64,000 nucleotides of DNA from Plasmodiophora brassicae (lineage: Eukaryota > Endomyxa > Phytomyxea > Plasmodiophorida > Plasmodiophoridae): NCBI GenBank assembly GCA_039704465.1, contig JASFAU010000009.1, positions 434,001 to 498,000 of the forward strand, in the 5' to 3' direction. Of this stretch, positions 34,461 to 46,313 are shown piece by piece. The notes below the pieces were generated by a model. That model saw only the letters and a program-made list of their open reading frames with translations, was not told the DNA's origin and ran no database searches. The number at the start of each line of letters is the position of its first letter. The stretch's first letter is position 1. Both the position numbers and the translations under genes were made by a program.

Positions 34461-37400
34461 TTACGAGATCAGTTGGGCCTCGGGGCGCATCTGGAACATG
34501 CAATTGGCGCAGGCGGCCGCTCGACGACCGTAACACTGTCCACAGGCGACCGCCTGACAGTTCGTGCACTGCCGGGGCTTGCTGAACAGCGCCCGCGTCC
34601 CAAACTTCTCCAGGCATATCTGGCATGACGGTGGACGCCGACCGGCCGCCTGCACAGGTTGCCCTCGGTTCTTGAACCGCGCTCGCCACGCCTGACCCGC
34701 CGACGCGGCCGTCTCCCTTAACGCGTCCACCCAAAGCTGGGTGTCGTCTGACGCCGAGTACCGCGTCAGGACGACGGTCTGTCGCGCGCTTCGCACCTCG
34801 ACGAACGTCCCTGAGCGATGCGCCAGGATGCTGGAACTGGCCAGCGCGAACAGGACGGCGCGCCCGCCTCGTCCGTCGGTCACGATCAAACCTGGCGCAC
34901 GCACACGCGCCCGTAAGCGCCAGTCTCGTGTCGCCCGCCGGTGGACGTACAATCGCTAAGGAGGAATGCCATCGACCTCCTCCAGGTCTGCCTGTTGTCG
35001 GCAGGATGCGCGTCGATGGCGTCCTGGACGGCTTGCTCGGAGCGATGGGCGGGGAACGCGGCCAGCACCCTGCCACGATGCACGAGGCGGCGTGGTGCGC
35101 CCGGTTCCGTCAGCTTGAAGCACCTGGGCATCGCGCGTCAGGCGCACGCTGCCCAGGGTGTTGCCCGTCACCAGACGCGTACCCGATGTCCTTCTCGACG
35201 CGGACCAGCGTTCGAATGTCGTGCCGATTGGTGACCTCGGCCGACATGGCCCGGAACTGGACGTCGACGGCGGCGCGAACGTCGTCTGGCGACGACGTCA
35301 TCATGGCGTCGAAGAGCGCCTGCAGCTGGGTCGCTGGTGGCGGTGGCGGTTCCATCGACCCCGACCGGGTCGGGTCGTTGCAGAACGCGGCCAGCAGCGA
35401 GATCGCGTCGTCCCGGCACTGATCCAGGAGCTTGCGGTCGACCCCGACGATGACCCCGACGCCGAACGCCATCAGGATGCCCTCGAGGCAGATCAGCAGG
35501 ACCTGGACCTGCGTCCGGTGGTCGTTCACGACGGCGCGCCCCGTTTCGCGCAGCAACGCGGACGCGGACGGCCACAGCAACGAGAACAGCTCGGCGATCA
35601 TCGGCCGGGACAGCGCCGGCGACGACGGCCACGTCACATCGCGAGGTTCGGCGGCGCGCGCTCGCCACTGCAACAGCATCTGCCGACGAACGGCGCCCGC
35701 GTCGGCGTCGTCGTCGTGTCGCGGCTCGTCGACGGCGACCTCGTCGGTGGCGGGCCGATGCCGCCCCCAGGGCACGCAGCTGGACCTGCCTTTGCCCGGG
35801 CCGGATTTCGGGTCCTGCAGAGGGTGCACGACGCTGGCCGTTCGCGACAGGACGCCGGCGCTCAGCTCCTGGGCGTACTGCTGCTCGAGCTGGGCGGGCA
35901 GCGTACGAATGCCGGCGGCGCGCAGCGCCCGCCCTAGCACGCTGGGCGTCATGCGATCGATGGCGCCCTGCTCCAGGTCGCGATTCAGGCGCAGCAGCTC
36001 CAGCAGCAGGGCGGTGATGTTCACCGAGCGCGGCACCTGAACAGTGTCAGGGGACGGAGGGCGACGCCCCGGTCGGTCGGGCGTACCGAGGAAGGGTGCT
36101 GCTGGCGGAACGCGGCACCGAACAGGTCGAGGATCGGCGCCAGCCACGTGTGGCCGAGTTCGGGCACGTCCAGGCAGCCGTCGTGGGCGAACCCGGCGAA
36201 GACGACCAGCAGCGACCCGTGCGACTGCGTCAGGTCCAGCGTCCGCATCAGGGCGTCCATCATGCGCTTGTTCTCGTGCTGGATCAGCGACGTCGCGATG
36301 TATTCGGTCACGTCACCCCGAATCTACACGGCGACATTCCGTTGGGACGTCTCCCCCCTGGTCGTGCCACAAAGTCTGACCTGTTTCGCGAGCGGGGCGT
36401 CGTTCTCGCCCAGGTGCCGGGCGGCACTCCACAGGAACCTGGCCGCCGTCGTGTACGATTCGTTGAACAGGCCCCCGCCGACCTCCATCATCAGCGCCAC
36501 GGCGTCGTCGACGCGCCCTTCGACGAGCGCCCGCTCCGCCTCCTGGATCAGCTCGTCGCGCTTACGCGCCACGTTGTACCGCATGCGCCACGTGCTGACG
36601 CGATGATGGCGTAATCGCGGCTCTTGTGGAGGCGCGGCGCCCGCCTACACAGACCGAGGTCAGCCGGGTGGCATCCGGGCTCTTCTTCGTACGTGCCGCG
36701 TTCGTCGGGGCGTTCTCCTCGACGATGGTCGGCTGCATGGCGAACGGGATCTGTTTCTGGGCGACGGCGGCCGGGTCCTGCAAGGACGACCTCTGGCGTC
36801 GCAGGCGGGCGCTGCTGGACGTGTCGGGCGGGTCAGCGCACAGCTGCGCGAGCATGATCTCGACCAGGTTGACGAGCAGGCAGACGGCGCCGATGCTGTC
36901 CCGGGACAGGAGACGGCCGCGGGTCTGCCGTCCCAGGCCCCGGCACAGGTCCTGGAACAGCGGGTCCCCGTTGCAGTCGAACGCGACGAAGAAGTCGAAG
37001 ATGGCGGCCGGCGAGTTCAGCATCGACGCGATCGTCTCCAGGAGGTCGAGCCGCGATCCGGCATCATCGCCCGCGACCGGCAACTGCCTGGCGTTCAGGA
37101 GCGGTATGAAGATCGCCTTGAACGTGGCGCCGATCGCGTCCAGCAGCGATCGCCGATGCTGTTTCCAGAGGACGCGATCGACGACATCGAGGGCGAACGC
37201 GAAGACGCCCGGCGTGGCGAACGCCAAATCGGAGATCGTTGCCTCGACGACGCACGGGACCACCTGTTTCCTGACGACGACGCCAATGACAATGTCGTCG
37301 TCGATGTTCCTGATGGACGACAGGCACTGCTGCACGATCATCAGGCAGGTGGTCACCGATGCCGCGTCGCTGCCTGGATGGGAGGCGACCCGCGAGCACG

Positions 37401-39209
37401 CCAGCAGCAGGCCGGCGGCGCGCTTCGACCGATCCGACGTGAACCAACGATCGGCGAACGCCTGGCACTGCGATGGCCACTCGGGCGACGCTTCGCTGTC
37501 GCGCAGCTGTACGAGATCGATCACCTGCGGGTGCAGACCGTCAGGCGCGCGACCTAACCAGCAATCGTGCCGCACGTGTGGCGGCGCCTACGATGTCTGC
37601 GACGATCCTGGGGTCGCGCGTGGCCTGCTCGACGCCGCACTGCTGGACGAGCGAGGCGATGGCGTCGGTCCTGGGCCGCGTCGGCGGCGAACCTACCAGC
37701 GCGTCGACGGCGGTGAGGAACGTGGCGAGCGAGATGGCGGACGCGTGGTGCCGGATCAGTTTGGCGACCAGCGACTGGCACTGCTGGGCGACGGGCGCCC
37801 ATGGCGACGACCGCGACGCCATCGTCACGCCCAGCTTGCTGAGGATGCAGACGGCCTGGTTGCAGAGCGCGGCGTTGCTGGCGAACAGCTGCTGCTCGAG
37901 CTTCAACAGGATCGACAGCGACGCTGCGCTGATCTCGACATCCGTCACGTACGCGAACGACCTACGACGAATCAGGTCGTCAGGACGAACCCCGACCAGG
38001 GTCTGCGCGCCCAGCCGACAGGAGGCATACGACGGCCCTGACTTCCAGGTCGCTCGCGCCGTTGCACAGCCGAAGCGTGCTGTGCACCATGGCCTTGGTG
38101 TCGAACCACAGCGCCAGGTACCTCTGCGAACGGTCAGCCTGGCGCGGTCGACATCGAGAGCACTGGGGGGCGGCGCCCGACCTGGTCGCACGCGGCGGAT
38201 TGTGCCCAGGCGTTCAGCGTCGCCGCGTCCTGTGTGAAGTTGCCCGTCGGGTCCAGGTCGGACGTACATTGCCCGACGACATCCAACCCGGCCGGCAGGT
38301 CGGTCGTCGCGGCCGCCCCGCCGCACACGACGCCGAGCGTCGTCAGGACCGGGCACGTCCTGTCGCGCCTGACGACGAGGAAGACGCCGGGCACTTGGCC
38401 CGGGTTCAGGTTGGCCGGCGCCGGGCTGGACGCCCAGCGGACGAACTCGAACCCGAACGGGCACCAGCGCTCGTCGTGGCAGACGGCGACGTGCGTGATC
38501 GGGGCGTCCGTCGTCGACCGGCGATACGCCAGGGCGACGCTGCGCAGCGCCTTCTGCCCCGACAGGCAGAGCGTGACGGTCTGGTACTCGTTGGGGACCT
38601 CGCCCGCATGGCGCAGCACGACGACGTCGACCTGGGCGCGCGCGTCACGTCAGGTGCACCCACGACGACAGATCGACGTGTACGAACGATCGGCGCGTGG
38701 TCGTGCACGTCCGGGCACGTCGTCGTGGACAGGTCTGGGGCCGGCAGGCCCTCCACCCGGATCAGGGGCGTCGGCGCGGCCATCGCCGCCAGGTACGGCG
38801 ACAGCGACGGGCGCGAGTGCTGGAGAATGGCGATCAGCGGGTGGAGCGCGCCGCTCAGCGGGTTACGTCCCGTGCCCGCGCTGCGAGGCGACGACGACGA
38901 CGACAGCGGCCGTACGTCAACCGCCAGCCGTCCATCGTCGCCGTCGTCGCGTTCGGAGCCGTTGCCGTGCGACCGCCCGTACGACGCGATGGGCGCGTGC
39001 TGGTCGCAGTACGGCGAGCAGTACCCGCTCGGCAGGGGATCCGGTCGTCGGTTCCTGCACTGATGCTTGATGCAGGTCAGGTGCGGGCGCGGCGCCAGCG
39101 CGGTCGGCGCTCGCACAGCGACGATCGGCAGGCGCAGGCCGTCCGACGCCCGGCGCTGACGAAGCTGGGCGACGTCGTCGACCACGGGCGGCGATGTGAT
39201 CGACAGCAT
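34461..39209 (-). CDS. Large multidomain protein: MABP-like, HUS-like, divergent Sec7-like, PH-like
   Basis: Ten exons: 38688-39209, 38182-38631, 38020-38123, 37592-37961, 36655-37524, 36381-36560, 36087-36323, 35183-36036, 34951-35123 and 34461-34891, about 1396 residues. N-terminal Cys cluster CIKHQC then YCSPYC. MABP-like beta-prism part: APITHVAVC, ERWCPFGFEFV, ANLNPGQ. HUS-like part of large Arf GEFs: FDFFVAFDCNGDPLFQDLC. Divergent Sec7-like part: KRDELIQEAERAL-like helix, GLFNESYTTAARFLW, a VPELGHTW block where LPGEAQKI is usual, and LLRLNRDLEQGAIDRMT where LNTDLHNPQVKxRMT is usual. PH-like part: SMAFLLSDCLIVTD. It ends in a Cys-rich CQICLEKFG, QCTNCQAVACGQC cluster. Proposed Arf GEF; the intron at 36561-36654 (94 bp) is the one uncertain junction. 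Confidence 0.68.
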
Positions 39210-39368
39210 GCGGCACGTCTATGGGAATGCTTGGCGACTGACACACAGGGATCAGGGCACGGTACCCGGCTGCGATATCGTCGGCGGTGGCGGGCGAACG
39301 GGAATCGCTGTGTGTGTGTATATATCTAGGATAATAACAGTGGCGCCTGGTACGTCCACGACGGTCGG

Positions 39369-39689
39369 TCAGAAGCACGCAAAGGGCGGTCGTTGCGTTC
39401 TCGAGGTCAGCTGCCTCTGCAGGGCAATGAACCGGGCCCTGACCTGGGCGGCACGATCCCGGTCGACGCGGGAGCTCGATCGGGACAGGTGCTGGAGCAG
39501 GGAGCGCAGGCGCTGGTACTCGTCGAGCGATGGTTCGTGGCGCGCCGCCGACGCCGCCGCCCCTTCCGGTACGGTCGCCTGGTGGTGCACCGCTGTCGTG
39601 AAGGCGTACATGTCGACGACGACGCTGGCAGGCCGCGATCCAGACTGGCGGCGCTGGCTTAGGGGCACGTTCCGTCCGGTCATCCACAT
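39369..39689 (-). CDS. Possible small protein, 106 aa
   Basis: Open frame from ATG 39689. Unrecognised. The C-terminal half is helical and charged (LDEYQRLRSLLQHLS, then RAAQVRARFIALQRQL), suggesting a coiled coil. It could also be the last exon of a longer gene whose upstream exons I cannot define, since a good acceptor lies just before it at about 39695. The regions 39210-39368 and 39690-39964 hold nothing else supported. Confidence 0.4.
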   Translation of the reverse strand: MWMTGRNVPLSQRRQSGSRPASVVVDMYAFTTAVHHQATVPEGAAASAARHEPSLDEYQRLRSLLQHLSRSSSRVDRDRAAQVRARFIALQRQLTSRTQRPPFACF

Positions 39690-39964
39690 CGGCACCTGGG
39701 TTCGCCCGTCTATTTCCTGCTACACGTACACACACCGCCTCGGTCCGGTTTTAGGCCTGGCAGCAGAATGCAGATCGTCCCCGAAATAGCCGGACGACGA
39801 CAACGCGCATCGGCCGATGGCAGGAGGAGCGCGCCCAGGCCGGTACGTGCGGGTCGTCATCATGGGTTCGTTACAGGCGTTGGCGGGTGCGGGTACCGCC
39901 GGCGCCGGCAACGACGTAACGTCGCGTGTCGTGGCCCGCGTCGCCCATCTCGCCTCACTCGGCA

Positions 39965-41234
39965 ATGGGCACGGCCGTGTTCGTCTGCGTGCGCGTCGGC
40001 GCGATCGCGACGCTGCTGTACGCCGTTGCGGTCGTCGCGACGACGGTGCGGTCCAGGCTGGTTGCCGGCATCATCCTGGTCGAGCTGGCGCTGGCGGTCA
40101 CTGCCCTGATCCGCGTCCTGACAGTGGACCATACGCGTATGGGGGCGCGCGTCCCCCCGACGAACGACGATGGGGAACTGAATTTGGGAACAGTGCCCAA
40201 GGCGTGGAGGGCATGGGACGGGACGGCCGGTTCGGCGCCGGAGACGCCCGAGTTCGCAGAGCAGACGGCCGACCCGGCATCACGGCCAGCGACAACGTCG
40301 GCCGGCATGGCGAAAGCGATGCAGATGGCCAGGGCCCAGCTCGTCGACCTGCAATCGGGGAAGGACGTCGCTCGAAGGGTTCGGCAGGTCGACCACAGCC
40401 GGACCGCAGGCGTAAGCGACGCTGTCGAATCTCGTTGCTGGAGATGAGCCGTCTGAGTCGACATAACGGCAGGAGTTCGCGGCGCATGGCATACTGGTCG
40501 TCGACAACGACGACGACGACGGGGACGCTTTGTTCCCCGGCGTAGAATGGGTATCGTCCGCCCATGCCGACTCCGGCAAGGATTCGGTGTCGATCGACAT
40601 CGACGGGCAGGCTGGGCGGCAGGCGGGCACGGCGCTGACGATGGAGAGTACGGGCATCGAACTGGTGCCATTGTTCGCGCCTGGCGCGCCCGCCCTCGAC
40701 GACGATCATCATCATCACAGGGGGGCCGTCGACATGTGCACGAAGGGTTGCAATAGCTATCGGCCGCCGAGAACGCACCACTGCCGGCAGTGCAACACGT
40801 GTGTCATGCGAATGGTACGAGACGATGCACATCTGCCGTGCGCCAGGCTTACGTGGGAACAGAACCATCACTGCAAGGTCCTTGCGACCTGCATTGGCAT
40901 CGCGAACCACCGGTACTATCTGCAGATGCTGTTCTACCTGATGCACGCGTCCCTGCTGTACCTGGCGTACTCGATTGCCACCGCGTCCGACTGGATGCTG
41001 TCCTGGACGCCAACCTCCATCGTGACCGGCGTCAACGTCGTGAACGCCATGGCCTGCCTGGCGATCACCGCGCTCATCTACCAGGAGCAATTCCGCATGC
41101 TCATGACGAACGATACCCAGTTCGATCGCATGCTGGCCCATTCGCGTGTCGGCCTGTATCGCAAGGCGTCCCCGCTGGAGAACATGCAGGTCGTCCTGGG
41201 CCGCTCCTACATACGCTGGGCGCTGCCTCTGTAA
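39965..41234 (+). CDS. DHHC-type protein acyltransferase with NHHC in place of DHHC
   Basis: Exons 39965-40387, 40473-40814 and 40863-41234, 378 residues. Two N-terminal membrane segments (AIATLLYAVAVVA; GIILVELALAVTALI), a long cytoplasmic linker with an acidic DDDD stretch and a HHHH run, then a zinc-type cysteine-rich domain: CTKGCNSYRPPRTHHCRQC, NTCVMRM, then NHHCKVLATCIG, ANHRYY. Two further membrane segments follow. This is the layout of palmitoyltransferases, but the splice junction creates NHHCK where the family has DHHCPW. The catalytic Cys and second His remain; the Asp and Pro-Trp are lost. Activity may be reduced or altered. The 48-bp intron in the active-site motif fixes the reading. 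Confidence 0.82.
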
Positions 41235-41299
41235 ACCGGCACGTCGTCTGGAACATGAGGGGTCGCAATGGTTTATCGTCTGGAGGCGCGCGCTTCGCG

Positions 41300-43850
41300 T
41301 CAGTCTTTGCCGAACGACGCCAGCTTCTGTCTGAGGCGGGTCCCGAACGACTGCGGCCGTGCCTTGCGCTGCTCGATCCGGATCGTGGACGTGCCGACGA
41401 CGATCTCGTCGCCGACCTTCACCGCCTTGTGCCCCACGCTGCTGTTGTTCACCCTCGTGCCCGATAGCGACCCGATGTCGAACAGCTCCAGTTCTGGGCA
41501 TCGACGTCCGGTAGTGAGATGTCCCGCATGGAAGCGCCCGCACGTGACGCCCTGCTATACCGCCTTTCACGTAGACGATCTTGGCGTGCGCGCGTGACAC
41601 ACGCTCGTCCGCCAGCGGCAACGTGTTGCACGAATCGCGACCGATCGTCACAACGGGCTGGTCCGGCCCGCACATGGCCAGGCCTGTCGGGTTGTTGGAC
41701 CCGTTCGCGAACGCCACAATGACAGAGCACTGATCCGGCTGCAGGTCGCTCTCTACACCCATTTGCCACGTCAACCCAGTTACGTTTCGAGGAGCGCCCG
41801 CCCCGCCTCCTCCTACTGTCGTTGTCCTTAGCAGGGACCGGGGCCGTCGCGCTCTCGATCGACATGCGCCACTTGGCAAACAGCTTGTTGAGCTCGCCGG
41901 TGACCCAGTGCAGGAGCGGGTCGAAGAGTTCACGACGTGGGTGGCGACACTGGCACAAGAACGTTGAACGGCGGCCATGCGCGTACTGCTGGGGCCAGGA
42001 CGCACCTTCGGCCTCGTGTCGGCACTCTGGAACTCGGCCAGGATTGGGGCAGCGATGGACGACGGCAGGGACGGGAGACGGTGCGGAGCGGTCGGCAGCA
42101 GGTACTTCCAGACGATCTTCTCGGGCATCGTCAGGCGCCACTCCGGGACGTCGTTCCTGCATTCCCAGAGATCGATCTGGCGGCTGTCGCTGAGCGGGTG
42201 GGGCAGATCACGTCGAGGAACGTTGGTGCAAGCACGAACCTGCCTGGCCTGGACCAGGTAGTCGCGCCAGCGTTTCTCGCCGTCCGGGATACGATCCAGG
42301 TCGCAGATGGACAGGTCCGAGGCCTGAATGCTGTTGATGTGGGCGATCAGCTGGTCGACGTCGGCAACAGCAGCATCGGGAGGCAGGTCGGCCGGTGAAC
42401 CTGCTCAACGTGTTCGGGGCACAACAGTCGGAGTTCACGACATGTGGGAATCGTACCAGCGACGTCCAATCCGGTGTTGGTCTGGCTGATGGCGGACACC
42501 AGCGAATGGAACCATTCGGCCAGGCTGACGGCGTGCTTGGCCCGTAATTTCAGCATGCGCAGCGGCGTCTGGACATCCATGGCGAACTCCCCTTCCCGGA
42601 TGGCCGTTTCGTCCAACGCGACGCTGGCGTACTTCAGCGCCAGACAGGACTCCAGCGACCTGTGGTCGTTGTCTGGGAACCAGTACCTAGCCGCCCCCCA
42701 GTCACCATTCGTATCAGGCCCGAGGATGCATGTCAGGCGAGGTGTGTCGTTACAGGGCGCCGTCCATCAGGATGAATTGCTTCGAGCGGTACGTCGGCGG
42801 CGTCGTAGGCGACGTGATCATGGCGACTTCGAGCACGCCGTGGCGTGGCTTGGACCGGCTCGTCTGAACGCTTTCCATGACCTTCACCGGCCCGTCCTCC
42901 ACTGCCCACTTCCAACGTTAGACGTACGCGCGCGTTGTGGAGCCAGACGACCAGATCGTACCCAGCCTTTCGCGAAAATCGTTGTAGAGTTGACTGTTCA
43001 GGCGGATCTGCTCCTGAATCAAGGGCAGCGATATGCGGCCGGCTTCGACCTTGGCCGCCCAGAGCTTGTCGCCGAGACGGGCCCGCAGATGGGCCCGCAT
43101 CACGTCGACAAGTTCACACCGTGTCTGGGCGCTGTCGTTCGTGTCAGACAGCAGCGCAAATCGGGGGGAGCAGTCGGATCGCCGACCTTGGGCATTTCAT
43201 GAACTTGATACGGTGCGGTGTGACGATCGTGACGTCGGCGCCGTCGACGTGCTTGATACAACCGGCGTCGATATCGTCGGCGTCAACGACTTCCAGGTCG
43301 GAACGCGGGCGCAACGATGCGAACGCCGACGCGCTCATATCGTCAACGACCACCACTTCCTGCAGGCGGATCAGGGTCAGTGACCCGCACGTCGCGTACA
43401 TGGTGGCCTGGCACCAAATGAATGACAGACAGGTGCGAGGATAAAGGCGATGCGGAAGGCTCCTCGGTTGGAGGCGTCGGGGCGATGCCGTTTGTAGTAC
43501 ATCGTGCCGTCAACGAGAGAGAAGAAGTACTTGCTCCAGGTGGATGCAAGCGCGCCATCGAGCCCGGCCAGATCACTGGCGTCCCGGATCTGCAGGTCGC
43601 CCTCCCAGACGGGCGTCTTGCCGTTGTTCCCGTCAATATCCAGCACGGCCTGACTCGGACGTCGGTATCAGCGCACGTCTCGTGTAGAGCGATGATTACA
43701 ATGGACCGAGGCGGATCCGGGTAGGAATCGCAGCGTGTCGAGCACAGTGTCGATCGTCGTGGAAGCAGAGACGCCGTGTGCCGGCACGTCGTCGGTGGCC
43801 AGCAACTCGGAGCCGGCCTCCACCGCCTCCAGTGGCCTGTAGGTCCCCAT
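41300..43850 (-). CDS. PH-PH-RGS-FHA signalling protein
   Basis: Eleven exons: 43707-43850, 43431-43649, 43187-43359, 42962-43131, 42754-42901, 42457-42686, 42240-42400, 42006-42176, 41817-41949, 41561-41752 and 41300-41493; every phase closes, 644 residues. PH1: PVWEGDLQIRD, SKYFFSLVDGTMYYKRHRP, VTIVTPHRIKFMKC. PH2: YRSKQFILMDGALYWFPD, then LKLRAKHAVSLAEWFHSL with the PH Trp. RGS-like bundle: LWECRNDVPEWRLTMPEKIV, WKYLLPTAP, ELFDPLLHWVTGELNKLFAKW. FHA: VVTIGRDSCNTLPL, ERVSRAHAKIVY, LFDIGSLSGTRVNN, GDEIVVG. The 67-bp intron at 42687-42753 joins what would otherwise look like two genes. The likely role combines phosphoinositide binding, G-alpha regulation and phosphothreonine binding. Confidence 0.85.
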
Positions 43851-44072
43851 ACCGGTGTGTGTGGGCAAGCAGATTCGGTCGACACTGAACGCGCGCGCAC
43901 CTGGTACAAACCATTGTGCACGTGATCACCAGTCATCGCATACATTGCGTTTATACTCAGATAACGAGGTTGGAATCTATAGAGCGTCGCGTGAGTACTG
44001 GGCGTGACGCGAAGGCGACACAGCACAGCAACGCGAGCGCATTCGACGACGCACGATGAAGCAACGTTCGAG

Positions 44073-45653
44073 TTAAGTAGCGTCGACGGCAACCTTGTGT
44101 TTGACCGTCACGGTCCTGGTCGTGGGCATAATCCTGGAGTCGGCCAACCTGGCTGTTTGGTCGTCGCTGGCCGTCTTGTGGGCCACCATGAAGCGGAGCA
44201 CAGGTGGCAGGTACGCCTGCGCCACCGAGTCGAAAATGCTGGAACGGGAGCGGAAGGCGGTCGTGAACGTGTAGCATTGCATGGCGGCGATCGTAACGGA
44301 CAGGGTGTACAGCATGAGATAGTGTGACACGCTGGACGTGTACAGGAGGGCAAACAGGACCTGGGACAGCAGATTGCCGATGCCGAATGCACCGGAGACG
44401 GCGACACGACGAGCGAATTGGCGGCTACGCTCGCGTTCGACAGCGGAGATCTTGTCGTTCTTCAGCAGCGCGTTCGACACCGCCACCCCGTACTTGATGA
44501 ACAGAATCGACACGGGAATATTCATCAGGAAATAGAAACCCTGTGCATGTTCCTCGATTAGGGACGTTCTGCCTTACATTAGAAGCGGAACGCGCTGCGC
44601 CAACCGCTAGGTACGTTATGTTGAAGTATTCGTGCCAGGTCACGGCGGCTGCGACGGTGCCGATCAGGTCGAACGTGAAGATGAGGCAGACAAGGGAGAC
44701 CAATGAATACACGGCAACCTTGTGCTGCACGCTGACAAACATGCCATGCATCAGGTGGTTGTGCATCGCGACGCCGATGGCGGCCGTCCCGGCGAACCCG
44801 ATTGGGATCGACGCCGAACTCAGAACTCGGTACAAGGGCTTGGAAAACGCTTGCAAATCGTAGAAGCTGGCATTGGTGAACCACAGCATGCGGATGGCGG
44901 ATGATGTCAACGACGTAACGAACACGACGCAGGGCAGGGGTGGCACGGCACGAAGGTGGCCTTCCCGATCTGAGCAATAGCCACAGCACCGGGTATTAGC
45001 GCAGACGCAGATCGTTGCATGCACATGTATAACCAACCGATTGCAAACGCCAGGAGCTTGTAGATGGCGGCGACCATGTTGACAATGTTGACGAGCCAGG
45101 CGAGGACGAACGCGGCCGTGGCGCCCGGTGCCGCGAATAGCAGGGACGTCGACGTGCCATCCGCAATATCGCACGAGTCCAGCATGGCAATGATCAGACC
45201 GGGACGACCGCGAACGTCGCCCATGGACGCCAGGGCGTCTGTGCCGTCAAGAGTGGCAACAGGTATCGGGGAGCGCTCTGTGCTCGGGTACCCAGTCTTG
45301 TCAGTCTCCAACCACGCTTCCAGGCTGGCGACCGCACCCATTACCGTCGTGACCATAACGACGCCGACGCATTCGTGGGACTGGCAGGCTCTGGCCCAGG
45401 CGAATGAGTTCCCGTAGGCGTCGCCGTCAGCGACAATGATCTTCCCCGCGATTTCCGTGCCGAGCGCGGCCGGGTCCGACCCGTCCACGAAATGCAGGGG
45501 GCCGACGATTGCGAAACTCGTGTTCCCGTGGCGGTACGTTGCCGTTCTCATCGTGGCCGTCCGGGATGTGTTCTGCGTGCCGTACGTCGCCAGCAGCCTG
45601 CCCTCGGATACCCATAGGCACACGAGGAGACAAATGCTCAGCGACATTACCAT
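44073..45653 (-). CDS. PA-7TM array copy A
   Basis: Exons 45038-45653, 44605-44969 (365 bp) and 44073-44540; 482 residues. Signal peptide MVMSLSICLLVCLWVSEG, then an ectodomain resembling a protease-associated fold: HFVDGSDPAALGTEIAGKII, VADGDAYGNSFAWARAC, VGVVMV with two cysteines. TM1 follows (AFVLAWLVNIVNMVAAIYKL), then REGHLRAVPP and three membrane segments in exon 2, and three more in exon 3 beginning GFYFLMNIPVSILFIKYG. The C-terminal tail is basic and diverged between copies. I know no named family with this exact layout; a surface receptor-like role is inference. Introns are phase 1 (68 bp) and phase 0 (64 bp). Confidence 0.85.
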
Positions 45654-46313
45654 TGCGTCTCGCTGGATAGAGTCGACGGTACGGTACGCCACAATAATAT
45701 TCACTGGTGATATCCCAAACGTACCCAATCCGAAACATACCTGGGACCGCTCTTACGCACCCTCTATCTCTTGGTCAACAGCTAGCGGCGCGCATGGTAA
45801 ATACAAAGACGAAGGCGAACTTCGCATTTCATCGTCGACCCTTCCGTCGATCACGGTGGACGGCGCCGGACTCTCTGGTAACGTCAACATAGGTATGTTC
45901 AGGGGATGAGGATTTGAAGGACGATGAGGAGGATGCAGAGACGTCCCTTGACTTCGGTGCGAGCTTCACCAAACGGACGAGGAGTGACCCGGGGGCGACC
46001 AGCAACACGAGCGAAATGGCGAGCAGGCGCCTGCTCTTCGTCTGAAAAGGAGTATATATCGCGGCCAGAACGATTGCACCCTTGGCGATGCGCTGTATGA
46101 TCGGGTTCCCTAAAGCCCGCGACACTCCTGTCTAACCGTAAAACCGAATGCGCTGTGCTCCACAATGTCACAAATGGAACTGATCAGGATTACGTCGAAT
46201 GCAGTGGCAAATTCCAGCACGTAACATGAGAGTGTATATGGTGAGTTTGGAGGCAAGGAATGAGAACTGAGACACGCGAGGCACAGCAATATGAACGGAT
46301 CACGTGCAGAAGT
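45654..46313. other. Spacer between array copies A and B
   Basis: About 660 bp. A minus-strand open frame at 45829-46125 has a hydrophobic stretch (LLAISLVLLVAPGSLLVRLV) but no ATG start and no similarity to the array exons that I can defend. No gene called. Confidence 0.45.

Noticed and set aside
37525..37558. A 34-bp intron in the GEF-like gene
   Set aside because: A 67-bp intron using the GTAGGC donor at 37591 keeps phase and fits the usual size.
40098..42128. A 676-residue minus-strand frame across the FHA region and the acyltransferase gene
   Set aside because: Only parts of it are real exons of the PH-PH-RGS-FHA gene; the rest is intron read-through and the shadow of the gene on the plus strand.
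42750..43850. A separate 285-residue PH protein ending at the TAA at 42750
   Set aside because: The FHA side then has no start codon, while a 67-bp intron (42687-42753) joins both sides in phase and completes a second PH domain.
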